Positions 41,447 through 50,203 of a stretch of DNA of 64,000 bases are shown here, piece by piece (position 1 is the stretch's first letter; every line of letters starts with the position of its first letter). The position numbers and the translations under genes were made by a program. A model generated the notes under the pieces. That model was not told where the DNA came from. It searched no databases and saw only the letters and a program-made list of their open reading frames with translations. The stretch lies in NCBI GenBank assembly GCA_025362495.1, contig JANYGI010000114.1, positions 62,001-126,000 of the forward strand, in the 5' to 3' direction. Source of the stretch: Byssovorax sp. Its GTDB lineage: Bacteria; Myxococcota_A; Polyangia; Polyangiales; Polyangiaceae.

Positions 41447-43576
41447 ATGCGGATCCGCTCCTTCGCGCTGCTCTTCCCCGTCCTCGCGCTCGGCGCCTGC
41501 GGCCCGGCCCCCGAGCCGGTCACGCCGCCTGGGCCCACGCCGCCCACGGTCGTCGGCGGCAGCGCGTCGTCGGTGTCGGCCGCCCCTGCCCTCGGCCCTG
41601 ACGTCCGCCCCAGCGCCGACTTCGATCCCGTCGCCGTGGGCATGTCGGTCGACGGCGCAAAGCGGCTCTGCGACGAGCACCTCAAGGCCGCGCAGGCGCT
41701 CGTGGAGCGCATCAAGACGCTGAAGGGCGCCGCGCCCGCGCAGCTCACCTACGATGCGGTGCTGGGCCGCTTCGACGACGTGGTGCTCGAGGTCGACAGC
41801 GCCGGCGAGTTCAACCAGCTCACCGCCGTCGCGCACCCCGACGTCGCCGTGCGCGAGGCCGCGAAGCTCTGCGAGCCGCGCGCCGACGCGTTCCTCACGG
41901 GGCTCTACCTCGACGCCGATCTCGCGGGCGTGATCCGCGCCTACGCCGCGAAGAGCGAGCCGCTCGACGGCGAGCGCAAGAAGCTGCTCGTCGAGGTGCT
42001 GCGCGACTTCCGCAGGAACGGCCTCGATCTCGGCCCCGATCAGCAGAAAGAGCTGCGCCGGATGAGCGAAGAGATCATCCACATCGGCCAGGACTTCGAG
42101 TCGAACATCGCCTCGTCCGCGGGCCACATCGAGGTCAAGGCCGACGCGCTCAAGGGCCTCCCGCCGGAGTACATCGCCAAGCACCCGGCGAAGAACGGCA
42201 AGATCGAGATCGGGATCGACTACCCCGACTACTTCCCGTTCGTGACTTACTCGACGGATCGCAAGGCCGCGACCGAGCTCTACGTGAAGTTCTCGAACCG
42301 CGGCGGCGAGGAGAACGTGAAGCTCCTCGAGCGGCTGCTCAAGCTCCGCAGCGACAAGGCCAGGCTCCTCGGCTACGCGTCGTGGGCCGACTACGTGCTC
42401 GAGCCGCGCATGGCGAAGGACGCGAAGACCGTGAAGGCGTTCCTCGGTCAGATCCGCGAAGCGCTGCGCGCCCCGGCGAAGATCGAGTTCGCCGAGCTGA
42501 TGAAGGAGCACGTGAAGCAGCTCGGCAAATCGACGGACAAGCTGCCGCCCTCGGAGCGCTACTTCCTCCAGGACCGCGTCAAGAAGGAGAAGTACAAGCT
42601 CGATACGCAGGAGCTGTCGAGCTACCTCGAGATCGGCGCCGTCAAGAAGGGCCTCCTCGACATCACCGCGAAGATGTACGGCCTCGACTACAAAGAGGTC
42701 CCCGCGAAGGCCTGGCACCCCGACGTCACGGCGTACGAGGTCTCGTCGGGCGGCAAGCTGATCGGGAAGTTCTACCTCGATCTCTACTCGCGCCCTGACA
42801 AGTTCAAGCACATGGCGATGTTCCCCGTCGTCACGTCGAAGAAGATGTCCGACGGTCGCGTCCGCCTCCCCGTCGCGTCGCTCGAGTGCAACTTCCCCAA
42901 GCCCGGCGCCGAGGCCGCGCTGCTCTCGCACGAGGACGTCGTCACGTTCTTCCACGAGTTCGGCCACGTGCTCCATCACCTGCTCACGCGGTCGGAGCTC
43001 GCGCACTTCTCGGGGACCAACGTGGTGCGCGACTTCGTCGAGGCCCCGTCGCAGATGTTCGAGGAGTGGCCGTGGTCGCGCGAGGTGCTCGATCTGTTCG
43101 CCGTGCACCACACGACCGGGAAGAAGATCCCCGACGATCTCTTCAACGCGCTGCAACGCGCACGAGGCTTCGGAAAGGCCCTGGAGACGCAGCGCCAGCT
43201 CGTCTTCGCGACGCTCGATCAGGAGTACCACACGCGCGCGCCCGGCTTCGACACCACGGCCGTCTACGAGGAGGTGACCAACGCCAACGACTCGTTCGCC
43301 TACGTGAAGGGCGTGCACTTCCAGTCGAGCTTCGGCCACCTCATCGGCTACGACGCCGGCTACTACAGCTACCAGTGGGCGCTCTCGCTCTCGCGCGACG
43401 TGCTCACCCGCTTCCGCAAGGAGGGCCTGCTCAACCCGGTGGTCGCGAAATCGTGGCGCGACGAGGTGCTCTCGAAGGGCGGTGGCGAGGACGAGCAGGC
43501 GATGGTGACGAAGTTCCTCGGCCGCGCTCCCAATACGGACGCCTATCTCGCGTACATCAAGGGCGAGGCCCTCTGA
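41447..43576 (+). CDS. M3-family zinc oligopeptidase, predicted lipoprotein
   Basis: 709 residues. From ATG 41447 the signal ends in the clear lipobox LGAC (Cys18), so this thimet-oligopeptidase-like enzyme is probably anchored outside the cytoplasm, unusual for a family that is mostly cytosolic. The zinc motif HEFGH is at 503-507 within TFFHEFGHVLHHLL, with the third ligand Glu expected in DFVEAPSQMFEEW. The C-terminal substrate-binding segment SSFGHLIGYDAGYYSYQWAL is typical of M3. It should cut short peptides in the envelope, perhaps for feeding on prey. A GTG at 41411 would hide the signal and is unlikely. Confidence 0.9.
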   Translation: MRIRSFALLFPVLALGACGPAPEPVTPPGPTPPTVVGGSASSVSAAPALGPDVRPSADFDPVAVGMSVDGAKRLCDEHLKAAQALVERIKTLKGAAPAQLTYDAVLGRFDDVVLEVDSAGEFNQLTAVAHPDVAVREAAKLCEPRADAFLTGLYLDADLAGVIRAYAAKSEPLDGERKKLLVEVLRDFRRNGLDLGPDQQKELRRMSEEIIHIGQDFESNIASSAGHIEVKADALKGLPPEYIAKHPAKNGKIEIGIDYPDYFPFVTYSTDRKAATELYVKFSNRGGEENVKLLERLLKLRSDKARLLGYASWADYVLEPRMAKDAKTVKAFLGQIREALRAPAKIEFAELMKEHVKQLGKSTDKLPPSERYFLQDRVKKEKYKLDTQELSSYLEIGAVKKGLLDITAKMYGLDYKEVPAKAWHPDVTAYEVSSGGKLIGKFYLDLYSRPDKFKHMAMFPVVTSKKMSDGRVRLPVASLECNFPKPGAEAALLSHEDVVTFFHEFGHVLHHLLTRSELAHFSGTNVVRDFVEAPSQMFEEWPWSREVLDLFAVHHTTGKKIPDDLFNALQRARGFGKALETQRQLVFATLDQEYHTRAPGFDTTAVYEEVTNANDSFAYVKGVHFQSSFGHLIGYDAGYYSYQWALSLSRDVLTRFRKEGLLNPVVAKSWRDEVLSKGGGEDEQAMVTKFLGRAPNTDAYLAYIKGEAL

Positions 43577-43609
43577 GAAGCGAGCGGAGCGGGAAAAGAA
43601 GGGGAATTT

Positions 43610-43712
43610 AACGCTCAGGCGCGGAGACGCAGAGGCGCAAAAAGGCGCGGAGAAGATCCGGAGTTTTTCACCTCCGGATCTTTTTTTTGCGTCTCCGCGT
43701 CTTTGCGCCGCT
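43610..43712. repeat. Dispersed intergenic repeat enclosing a terminator
   Basis: Two inverted arms built on GCGGAGACGC (43621-43630, and its complement around 43689-43700) with interleaved GGCGCAAA units surround a hairpin. This GCGCAGAGACGC-type composition is a known dispersed element in many bacterial genomes, often mis-translated as an arginine-rich ORF with the reverse reading LRLRA/APLR. It fills the gap between two convergent genes. Confidence 0.6.
43655..43688 (+). terminator. Rho-independent terminator after the M3 peptidase gene
   Basis: GATCCGGAG (43655-43663) and CTCCGGATC (43672-43680) form a perfect nine-base stem around TTTTTCAC, followed by eight T residues (43681-43688). 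A textbook plus-strand terminator. Confidence 0.9.
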
Positions 43713-43774
43713 GCGTCGAGATCCGGTGCTCGTCTGCGAGATCCGCGCATCGAGCACCGCGGGCGTCGCGAGAG

Positions 43775-46700
43775 CTACGGCTGGATCGCGATGCCGAGCT
43801 CGTCGCGCAGGGCATGGTGTTCGTCGGACACTGTGAAGCCGACGAGGTCGGCGATCTTGTCGTCGGCCGACACGAGGCCGAGGGGATCGCTGCGGAGCAC
43901 GGTGGCGACGACCTCGAGATCGCCGGCGAGGAGGAAGCCCGCGCGCGTGGCGCAGCGCTCGACGGCGCCGACCCAGCCCGCGATGTCGGCGCGCACGCGG
44001 GCGGCCTCGAACGCGACGACGGCCTTCCCGAGCTCGGCGCGCGTGGCGTCGTCGAGGTGCTGCTCGAGGCGCAGGGCGAGATCGTTCACCACGGCGGCCG
44101 ACGCGGCGGGCACCGGCAGATCGGGGATGGCGATCTTCACGGCCGCGAGGAAGCAGGCCGAGAGCTCGTCGATCGACGAGTAGTACAGCACGAGCTGGTG
44201 CGCGCCGACGTGGTACGCGAGGTGACGGCCGGCGAGGAACGCGAGCTCCGACAGCGATCGTCCGCGGAGCACGCGCCCGCCCGCGAGCGCCGTCGGCTCC
44301 ACGGCGATGATCGTCGCGAGCCCGACCGTCGCGTCGTCGTGGAGGTAGATCGCCGGCGGCGCGACGCCGAGGAAATGGCTCGCCCACTTGAACGAGCGCA
44401 CGATCGAGATCGTCGTCTTCGCGGGATCTTGCCGCGCGGCCGGATCGAGCTTGGGCAGCCGCCCTTCGTCCTCGAGCTGCGAGAGGCGCGCGGCGATCGC
44501 CGCCGGCGTGATCGTCGTGAGCACCGCCTCGAGGTTGAGGTCGCGCGCCGGGGTGCGGAGCAGATCCCACCCGTCTTGCCGCATCGCGTGCAGGAGCTGC
44601 GGCACGCCCTCGGGCTTGTGCTCGTCGAAGACGAAGCGCTCGCGCGACTCGGCCTTGCGCCCCGACATCGTGACGCACGCCGCGGAGTAGGCCTGATCGG
44701 GGCGCCGCAGCTTCTGGAAGAGATCGAAGAGCGTGTGGAAGGTGCTGAGGCGCGACGGATCGAGCGCCGCCGCGGCCTGGAGGTGGACGGCCGCGCGATC
44801 GAACGCGCCGATCGATCGCGCGAGCTCGGCGGCGGTCAGGCGGCTCTGGAGCTCGCGCGGCTTCTCGGAGACGGCGTCCTCGAACGCGTCGAGCGCGAGC
44901 GCGGGATCCTCGAGGTGATCGCGGAACAGCGTCCCGAGCAGGCGACAGAGCTCCCACGTGACCTGGCTCCGCACTGCGGCGTCGGGGATGCGCGGGGCGC
45001 GATCGAGCATGCGGCGGTAGGCCTTCTCGAGCTCGCTCCACTCCTGCCTCTCGGCGAAGAAGCGCGCGATCACGGCGAGCGGCTCGAGCATGCTCGGATC
45101 GGCCGCGAGGGCCTCGTCGAAGAGCTCGAGCGCGGGCTCTTCGCGCTTGAGATCGTCGAGCAAGTAGCGGCCTAGCGCGAAGTACTGCTCGGCGCGGCCG
45201 CGGGCGTCGGCGGTGTTCTTCGCGTAGCGGCGGCGCACGTAGATCGCGTCCTCGATCGCGCCGGCCTGCTCGTAGAGGCCGCGGAGCCGCAGCAGCACGC
45301 CCGGATCGTCGGGACGAAGCTCGGCGGCGCGCTCGAACGCGGCGCGGGCGCGCACCGGATCGCCTGCGCGATCGTGCCACCGCGCCCCGAACTCCACGAG
45401 CCGAGCGAAGCGCGCCCCGGGATCGCTGATGGTCGCGAGGACGCGATCCTCGGCGATCTGCACCGCGCGCAGATCCCCTTCCGCCACGTTGAGATCGAGC
45501 AGCGCCGTCAGCGCCGTGGTGTGCGTCGACGAGATCGACAGCGCCTTCTCGAAGCTGGCGATGGCCTCGCGCCGCTTGTCTTGCCGCTGCTTGACCTGCC
45601 CGACGCGCACGTGAACGTCGGCGCGGTCGGCGCTGGCGGCGGGGCCGAGCATCCCGAACGCGCGCTTGTACGCCGCGAGCGCGCCCTCGTGATCGTTCGC
45701 CGCGGCGAGCCGCTCGCCCTCCGCGACATGGTCCGTGAACGTCACCGGAGCAGGCGGCGGAGCGGGCACGCTCGGCGCGGGCGCGGGCACGCTCGGCGCA
45801 GGCGCGGGAACGCTGGTCGACCGAGCGGCCTTCTCTTCGCTGATCGCGGACTTCGGCGGCGTCGACGCCGTGCGCGGCTCGGCGAGCATCACCCTGGGCA
45901 GCGCGGCGGTCTCGCTCTCGGGGCGGATCGATCGCGGCTCCGGGGGAACGGTGGGAGGCGCCGAGCTCCGACGAGCCTCGGGCTCGAGCGCGACCACGGG
46001 CGTCGGCGCGACCATCGGGGCCGATGGAGAAGATGGCTCGTCGAGATCGACCGAGATGCCCTCGTCGACCTCGGGCGCCGCGATCGGCGGCGCAGCTTCG
46101 ATCGTCGGCGCGGGCTCGACGATCGGCGCGGCTTCGATCGTCGTGACGGGCTCGATCGCCGGGTCGGCCACCGCCGACGCGTCTGCGAGCGCGCCGGTCG
46201 CCTCGAGCACGACGAACGCATCGCGCGCCTTCACGTGCGCGAAGCACGGGACACCGACGAGCGCGCCGGAGTCGCGCACGCGCTCGAAGAAGGCCACGAG
46301 CGACAGCCCCACCGCGGGATCGGCGTCATCGAGCGCCTCGATCAGCGCCCGCGTCAGCGGCGACGTCGTCTCTTCGACGTCCGCGGTCAGCGGCCTCGCG
46401 GCGACCAGCACCTCGACGCTGGCGCCGTTCGCGCCGAGGCCGCGCAGCGAGTCCTTCGCGGCGCCGACGATCGTCGCCGAGCGAAACGGATCCTGCTCGT
46501 CGATCGCGTGACGACACTCGATCACGAACGCCACGGGGCCGGGCACGCGATCGCGGACCACCGCCGCGATGTCGCGCACCGAGTCGCCGGTCTCCGGGTT
46601 GTCGGGATCGAGGCAGAGGAACAGCTCGCCCTCGGCGCTCGCGGCGACGCGCGCCGACGCATAGAAGAGCGCGGGGGTGCCGGGCTCGAGCGGCGTCTCC

Positions 46701-46876
46701 TCGAAGAGCAGCTCGAGCTGCTCCGCGAGGTCGATCGCGGGGTCCAGATCGACCACGTGATAGCCGGCGTCGGGGAGGAGCAGCCGGGATCGGAGCGCAT
46801 CCCCGTCGAGCGCTCCAGGCGCTGGTCGGAGGTCGGAGGTCGCCGCCGGTGCCGCGACGATCGCGAGACGCATCAT
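43775..46876 (-). CDS. TPR protein with degenerate caspase-like N-terminus
   Basis: 1033 residues from ATG 46876 (46873 and 46921 are alternatives). The first 200 residues resemble a caspase/metacaspase p20 fold: TPALFYASARV stands where an active enzyme has the SGHG histidine, and VAFVIECRHA keeps a Cys where the nucleophile would be. The histidine is missing, so it is probably inactive. A Pro/Ala/Glu linker with repeated VPAPAPS (about 245-385) leads to a TPR array (390-740), e.g. HEGALAAYKRAFGML and REAIASFEKALSIS. The C-terminal 290 residues form a helical region I do not recognise. Likely a scaffold. Confidence 0.78.
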   Translation of the reverse strand: MMRLAIVAAPAATSDLRPAPGALDGDALRSRLLLPDAGYHVVDLDPAIDLAEQLELLFEETPLEPGTPALFYASARVAASAEGELFLCLDPDNPETGDSVRDIAAVVRDRVPGPVAFVIECRHAIDEQDPFRSATIVGAAKDSLRGLGANGASVEVLVAARPLTADVEETTSPLTRALIEALDDADPAVGLSLVAFFERVRDSGALVGVPCFAHVKARDAFVVLEATGALADASAVADPAIEPVTTIEAAPIVEPAPTIEAAPPIAAPEVDEGISVDLDEPSSPSAPMVAPTPVVALEPEARRSSAPPTVPPEPRSIRPESETAALPRVMLAEPRTASTPPKSAISEEKAARSTSVPAPAPSVPAPAPSVPAPPPAPVTFTDHVAEGERLAAANDHEGALAAYKRAFGMLGPAASADRADVHVRVGQVKQRQDKRREAIASFEKALSISSTHTTALTALLDLNVAEGDLRAVQIAEDRVLATISDPGARFARLVEFGARWHDRAGDPVRARAAFERAAELRPDDPGVLLRLRGLYEQAGAIEDAIYVRRRYAKNTADARGRAEQYFALGRYLLDDLKREEPALELFDEALAADPSMLEPLAVIARFFAERQEWSELEKAYRRMLDRAPRIPDAAVRSQVTWELCRLLGTLFRDHLEDPALALDAFEDAVSEKPRELQSRLTAAELARSIGAFDRAAVHLQAAAALDPSRLSTFHTLFDLFQKLRRPDQAYSAACVTMSGRKAESRERFVFDEHKPEGVPQLLHAMRQDGWDLLRTPARDLNLEAVLTTITPAAIAARLSQLEDEGRLPKLDPAARQDPAKTTISIVRSFKWASHFLGVAPPAIYLHDDATVGLATIIAVEPTALAGGRVLRGRSLSELAFLAGRHLAYHVGAHQLVLYYSSIDELSACFLAAVKIAIPDLPVPAASAAVVNDLALRLEQHLDDATRAELGKAVVAFEAARVRADIAGWVGAVERCATRAGFLLAGDLEVVATVLRSDPLGLVSADDKIADLVGFTVSDEHHALRDELGIAIQP

Positions 46877-47095
46877 CGCGGGGAATGTATCAGCAGCCAC
46901 GCCGGGTTGGACCACGCCCATGATGAGCTGGGTGTGAATCTACCGCCCACGCGGTCACCTCACAGTCGCGGCACAAAACGATGGTGCACCTGGAAGTGCC
47001 GCACGCCGTGCGCCGGCACCCGTGAATCCTGCACAACACCTCACGGCACGCTGTGGCGCTGAAGTCACACGAGACCTATCCCGCTGCATTGGAAG

Positions 47096-47123
47096 TTGAC
47101 GGATAGCGCCGTTTCGATAGAGT
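47096..47123 (+). promoter_or_regulatory. Sigma-70-type promoter of the candidate small RNA
   Basis: TTGACG (47096-47101) and TAGAGT (47118-47123) are separated by 16 bases. Transcription would start near 47130. The -35 is one base from consensus. Confidence 0.6.
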
Positions 47124-47129
47124 GGCGCC

Positions 47130-47195
47130 GCCGGTCCAGGGATTGCTAAGCAGTGGTCCAGGAACCGAACCCGGTACGCCGGGTGTTTCTTTTTC
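47130..47195 (+). ncRNA. Candidate short RNA or attenuated leader
   Basis: A promoter is followed after about 40 bases by a terminator: ACCCGG (47169-47174), loop TACG, CCGGGT (47179-47184), then GTTTCTTTTT. Between them the unit GGTCCAGG occurs twice (about 47132-47139 and 47155-47162) around TTGCTAAGCAGT. The short transcript of some 65 bases has no start codon. It could be a trans-acting sRNA or a premature-termination leader of the lipoprotein gene at 47337. No known riboswitch or sRNA family is recognised. Confidence 0.5.
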
Positions 47196-47336
47196 AAGAC
47201 TAAGCCAGGTACAGGGTGCGCTCCGGGGAACCTCCGGGGCTCACAAGAGCGTTGTAAGGTGCTCGCTCGTCGAGTATCAACCGCGCCTCGTCGCCCCGTT
47301 ACACTGCCGGTCGACACCCCCAAGGAGAGAACGAAA

Positions 47337-47663
47337 ATGAACTTCAAGATTGCGATTGTTGGCGTTGCGATGATGGCTTTTGGTGGTCTCTTTGCCGTCG
47401 GCTGCGGCGCGGACGCCTGCACGCAGGCCGGTGACGACATCGCGGCGAAGCTCGCCGGCTGCCCGAAGCCCCCGGCCGTCAAGACGACGTCCAGCACCAC
47501 GGCGGCTGCCCCCGCCTGCACCGACGCGGCCGGCACGATCGCGACCTGCCAGGCGGCGGCGTTCACGGCGGCTTCGTGCGACTGCATCGGCGGCGGCGAT
47601 CCCACCAAGTGCATGCCGGCCGACGCGAAGAAGTTCACGGACGCCTTCACGGCCTGCAAGTGA
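47337..47663 (+). CDS. Small cysteine-rich lipoprotein 1 of 3
   Basis: 108 residues, with AAGGAG ten bases before ATG 47337. The signal peptide ends in the lipobox AVGC (Cys23). The mature part has nine further cysteines spaced as in two helical hairpins (DACTQAGDD..LAGC, ACTDAAGTIATC, SCDCIGGGDPTKC, final ACK). It shares size, signal and cysteine layout with the genes at 47893 and 48521, although sequence identity is low. The secreted, disulfide-bonded form is inferred. The family is unknown to me; clusters of such proteins are common in this bacterial group. A very strong terminator follows. Confidence 0.75.
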   Translation: MNFKIAIVGVAMMAFGGLFAVGCGADACTQAGDDIAAKLAGCPKPPAVKTTSSTTAAAPACTDAAGTIATCQAAAFTAASCDCIGGGDPTKCMPADAKKFTDAFTACK

Positions 47664-47730
47664 GCACGGTCGTCGCAGCCACCCGGTAGTCTTCGCGAAA
47701 GCGCAGCTCCGGGCCTGCGACGATGAGAGG

Positions 47731-47767
47731 CGCGCGCGATAGTTCATCTATCGCGCGCGTTTTTTTT
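47731..47767 (+). terminator. Rho-independent terminator after small lipoprotein 1
   Basis: A perfect 12-base stem CGCGCGCGATAG (47731-47742)/CTATCGCGCGCG (47748-47759) with loop TTCAT and a run of eight T. One of the strongest terminators in the window. Confidence 0.92.
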
Positions 47768-47892
47768 CGTCCACGATTTGCCGTCAGCGCCTCGCGCGTC
47801 GGCGAGTCCAGTAGAGTTCACGGAGGCGTGTCCCGTCGAGCCTGCATCCGACCGGCTGGCTCGAGTGAAGCGCCGGGATGCAGGATCAGACG

Positions 47893-48192
47893 ATGGCCTT
47901 CGAGACACTCTCCACCTGCGCGGCGCTGGTGCTCATCGCCATCGCGTCCTCGGCGATCGGCTGCGGAGGCGACGAATGCGCGAACGCCGACGCCCACTTG
48001 ACGGAGTGTCTCGCTGCGGCGACGCCGAGCTCCGCTGCGGCCAGAGCGACGACCTGCAAAGGCGAGCCGGCCTGCATCGCGGGCTGCGTCAACGGCGCGG
48101 AGTGCAGCACGCTGAAGGACTTCTACTCGACGAAGCCAACCGACGCGTCGAAGGTCCTGCTCGACTGCTACACGAAATGCCAGACGCCCTGA
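47893..48192 (+). CDS. Small cysteine-rich lipoprotein 2 of 3
   Basis: 99 residues from ATG 47893, which has AGGA seven bases before it; an in-frame ATG at 47878 adds five residues. The lipobox AIGC is followed by GGDECANAD, then TTCKGEPACIAGCVNGAECSTL and a final LLDCYTKC. This C-terminal block is clearly homologous to that of the gene at 48521 (ACIAxCVNxxECSxLxDxY), so the two are duplicates. Function is unknown. Nine cysteines besides the one in the export signal imply an oxidising, extracytoplasmic location. Confidence 0.75.
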   Translation: MAFETLSTCAALVLIAIASSAIGCGGDECANADAHLTECLAAATPSSAAARATTCKGEPACIAGCVNGAECSTLKDFYSTKPTDASKVLLDCYTKCQTP

Positions 48193-48520
48193 TCTGCGGG
48201 CAAACGCGGTCAAGCGCTGCAATTTTCCGAGGCGAGATGGCCTGACAGAGCCATCGAGTCACCCGGCCTCGATCGATGTGGTTCGATAGTCACGGTACGT
48301 CGACGGCCGCTTCGCGCGATCACGGGATCAAGCCATCTGCGTTGGGCCCGGAGGACGGCAATCCGCACCACCCGGCGAGCGGGCGCGCGACGCGGGACGA
48401 GCCGGGATGGAGACGTCACCGGCGGACCCGACGCGCGACGGGGTTTGCTCCTTTCCGCGGCTTCGGGTAGCAAGCGCACGGACCGGCGCGCATCGGCGCC
48501 CAGGAGTTGGGAACAGAACG
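48193..48520. other. Intergenic region before small lipoprotein 3
   Basis: 328 bases. The only element I can propose is a weak promoter TTGCTC (48445-48450), 17 bases, TAGCAA (48468-48473), which would start transcription about 40 bases before the next ATG. No hairpin with T-run and no credible gene is seen. Confidence 0.35.
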
Positions 48521-48847
48521 ATGACCCTGCAGAGCACGCACGCCGGCACCCGGTTCATGTTGGTCGCGCTCGTCGCGCTCGTGGCGCTGGCCCGCGCCAG
48601 CGTCGGCTGCGGCGGCGCCACCGAGTGCGACCTCGCCGCGACGCACGTCGTCGATTGCGTCAACTCGGTGAGCTCGCCCGTGTCGTCGACGCCGGCCGTC
48701 ACCGCGAAGTGCGAAGGCGAGACGGCGTGCATCGCCGCGTGCGTGAACCAGACGGAGTGCTCCGCGCTCCAGGACGCCTACGGAGCCGGGACCTCGGCGG
48801 GGGCGAAGGCGTTCCTGAAGTGCACCAACACCTGCGCCGCGCCCTGA
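48521..48847 (+). CDS. Small cysteine-rich lipoprotein 3 of 3
   Basis: 108 residues from ATG 48521. A Leu/Val/Ala-rich signal ends at SVGC (Cys30). The mature part ECDLAATHVVDCVNS...KCEGETACIAACVNQTECSAL...FLKCTNTC aligns with gene 2, including the ACIAxCVN core. The open frame extends upstream to 48407, but without signal character. Three related units in a row, each with its own leader, suggest local duplication and separate regulation. Function is unknown. Confidence 0.75.
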   Translation: MTLQSTHAGTRFMLVALVALVALARASVGCGGATECDLAATHVVDCVNSVSSPVSSTPAVTAKCEGETACIAACVNQTECSALQDAYGAGTSAGAKAFLKCTNTCAAP

Positions 48848-48916
48848 ACGTCTTCGGCTGCATTCGCAGCTCATTTCGCGATCGCACGGGGCGCGCGGAC
48901 GCCGCGTGAGCGCGCG

Positions 48917-50203
48917 TCACGGCAGGCGCTGCACCAGCTCGGCGCCGCTCTCGGGGCGACCTTCGTCGGGGCCGATGCACGTGAGCGCGAACGATCGCCA
49001 CACCTCGGCGTCGTCACCGGCGGCGACGCCCGCGGACTCGAGGCGGTGGAGCACGTCCTCGATCACGCGGCCGTAGCCGTAGACGTCGTCGCGCGGGTGG
49101 CTCGCGCGACCGGCGAGGCGCTCCGGCGAGACGTACCCCGCGCTGCCGCCCTCCCCCGGCGCGCCGATGGGGCGGGCGATCCCGAAGTCGCCGAGGATCG
49201 CGTCGTGCGGCTGGCGGAGCAGCACGTTGGCGGGCTTCACGTCGGCGTGAACGAGGCCCTCGGCGTGCACGCGCGCGAGGGCGCGGGCCAGCGGGCGCGC
49301 CCAGCGGCTCACCGGCGTGAGCGGCGCGAGGTCGCCCGCGCGGAGGATGTCGCGCACCGAGCCGCGCGGGACCCACTCGAGCGCGAGCCATCCCTGCGCG
49401 GGATCGGCGTCGTAGATGCGCAGGACGCCCGGGCCCGCGAGCGTCGCGGCCGCGCGCGCCTCGTGCTGGAGGAGCGCCTGATCGGCCCCGCGACCGTGAT
49501 AGACCTTGAAGGCGATTCGCCGGCCAAACGCGGCGTCCTCGGCCTCGTACACCGCGCCGGCGCCGCCGCGAGCGACCTCGCGCAACAGGCGGTACGGGCT
49601 GCCGGTCGGGCTCGCGGCGACCATCGTGGCCTCGTCGAGCTTGCGCACCTCGCGCCGCACCACGCCGAGCGCGGTGGTCCAGCGCAGGTGACGCTCGCGC
49701 GCCCCGGGGGCGTCGAGATCGCGCGCCAGCACCCGCTCGATCGTGCCCACCGCGCGGGCGAGCTGTCCGCCGGCCGCGTGGAGATCAGCGGCGAGCACCA
49801 GGCCCGCCGTCGAGGTGGTGCCCTCGAGCACGCGGAGCGCGCCGTCCTCGTCGCCGCGCGCCGCCAGCAGATCCGCGCAGGCGACGCGCACCGGATCGGG
49901 GACGGGGTGCTGCTCGATCGCGCGCTGCACCTGCAGCACGGCGGCGGCCTCGTGCACGGTGCCGCGCACGCGACGCAGCAGGCCGATGGCCTCGTCCACC
50001 GTCGGGCCGCCGCGCGCGCCCACGTCGGCGAGCCGCTGGATCTGGGGCAGCGTCCCCGAGGCCTCGCCGGCGATCGCCGCGCTCGACTCGGCGGCGGCGA
50101 TCGCGCGCTCCACGCCGGCGGCCTTCGCGTCGTCTGCCGGGGGATCGTCTCCTGCTCGCGGACCCGTCGAGAAAAAACTCCGGACCCGCGAGAGCAGGCT
50201 CAT
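48917..50203 (-). CDS. Ser/Thr protein kinase, non-RD type, with N-terminal helical domain
   Basis: 428 residues. The first 190 are helical and TPR-like (for example ARGDEDGALRVLEGTTSTAG). The kinase domain (about 203-428) has the Gly loop REVARGGAGAVYE, Lys233 (AFKVYHG), Glu248, catalytic Asp321 in HADVKPAN and DFG at 339-341. The usual HRD arginine is Ala320, so activation-loop phosphorylation may not control it. The domain ends early, just after the lobe helix. No membrane segment is seen. The start overlaps the stop of the FHA gene by four bases (ATGA), so the two are made together. Confidence 0.88.
   Translation of the reverse strand: MSLLSRVRSFFSTGPRAGDDPPADDAKAAGVERAIAAAESSAAIAGEASGTLPQIQRLADVGARGGPTVDEAIGLLRRVRGTVHEAAAVLQVQRAIEQHPVPDPVRVACADLLAARGDEDGALRVLEGTTSTAGLVLAADLHAAGGQLARAVGTIERVLARDLDAPGARERHLRWTTALGVVRREVRKLDEATMVAASPTGSPYRLLREVARGGAGAVYEAEDAAFGRRIAFKVYHGRGADQALLQHEARAAATLAGPGVLRIYDADPAQGWLALEWVPRGSVRDILRAGDLAPLTPVSRWARPLARALARVHAEGLVHADVKPANVLLRQPHDAILGDFGIARPIGAPGEGGSAGYVSPERLAGRASHPRDDVYGYGRVIEDVLHRLESAGVAAGDDAEVWRSFALTCIGPDEGRPESGAELVQRLP

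Larger units (their letters stand above)
46877..47336. other. Intergenic region with a candidate small-RNA unit
   Basis: 460 bases without a convincing protein gene. The middle (47096-47195) holds a promoter and a hairpin-plus-T terminator described separately. The right part (47200-47336) is the leader of the first small lipoprotein gene and contains a direct repeat CTCCGGGGAACCTCCGGGG and a good ribosome site. The left part must hold the promoter of the TPR gene; I see no clear match. Confidence 0.5.

Noticed and set aside
43615-43815. Short Arg-rich frame in the gap after the M3 peptidase gene
   Set aside because: Its translation is the typical spurious reading of the dispersed GCGCAGAGACGC-type repeat.
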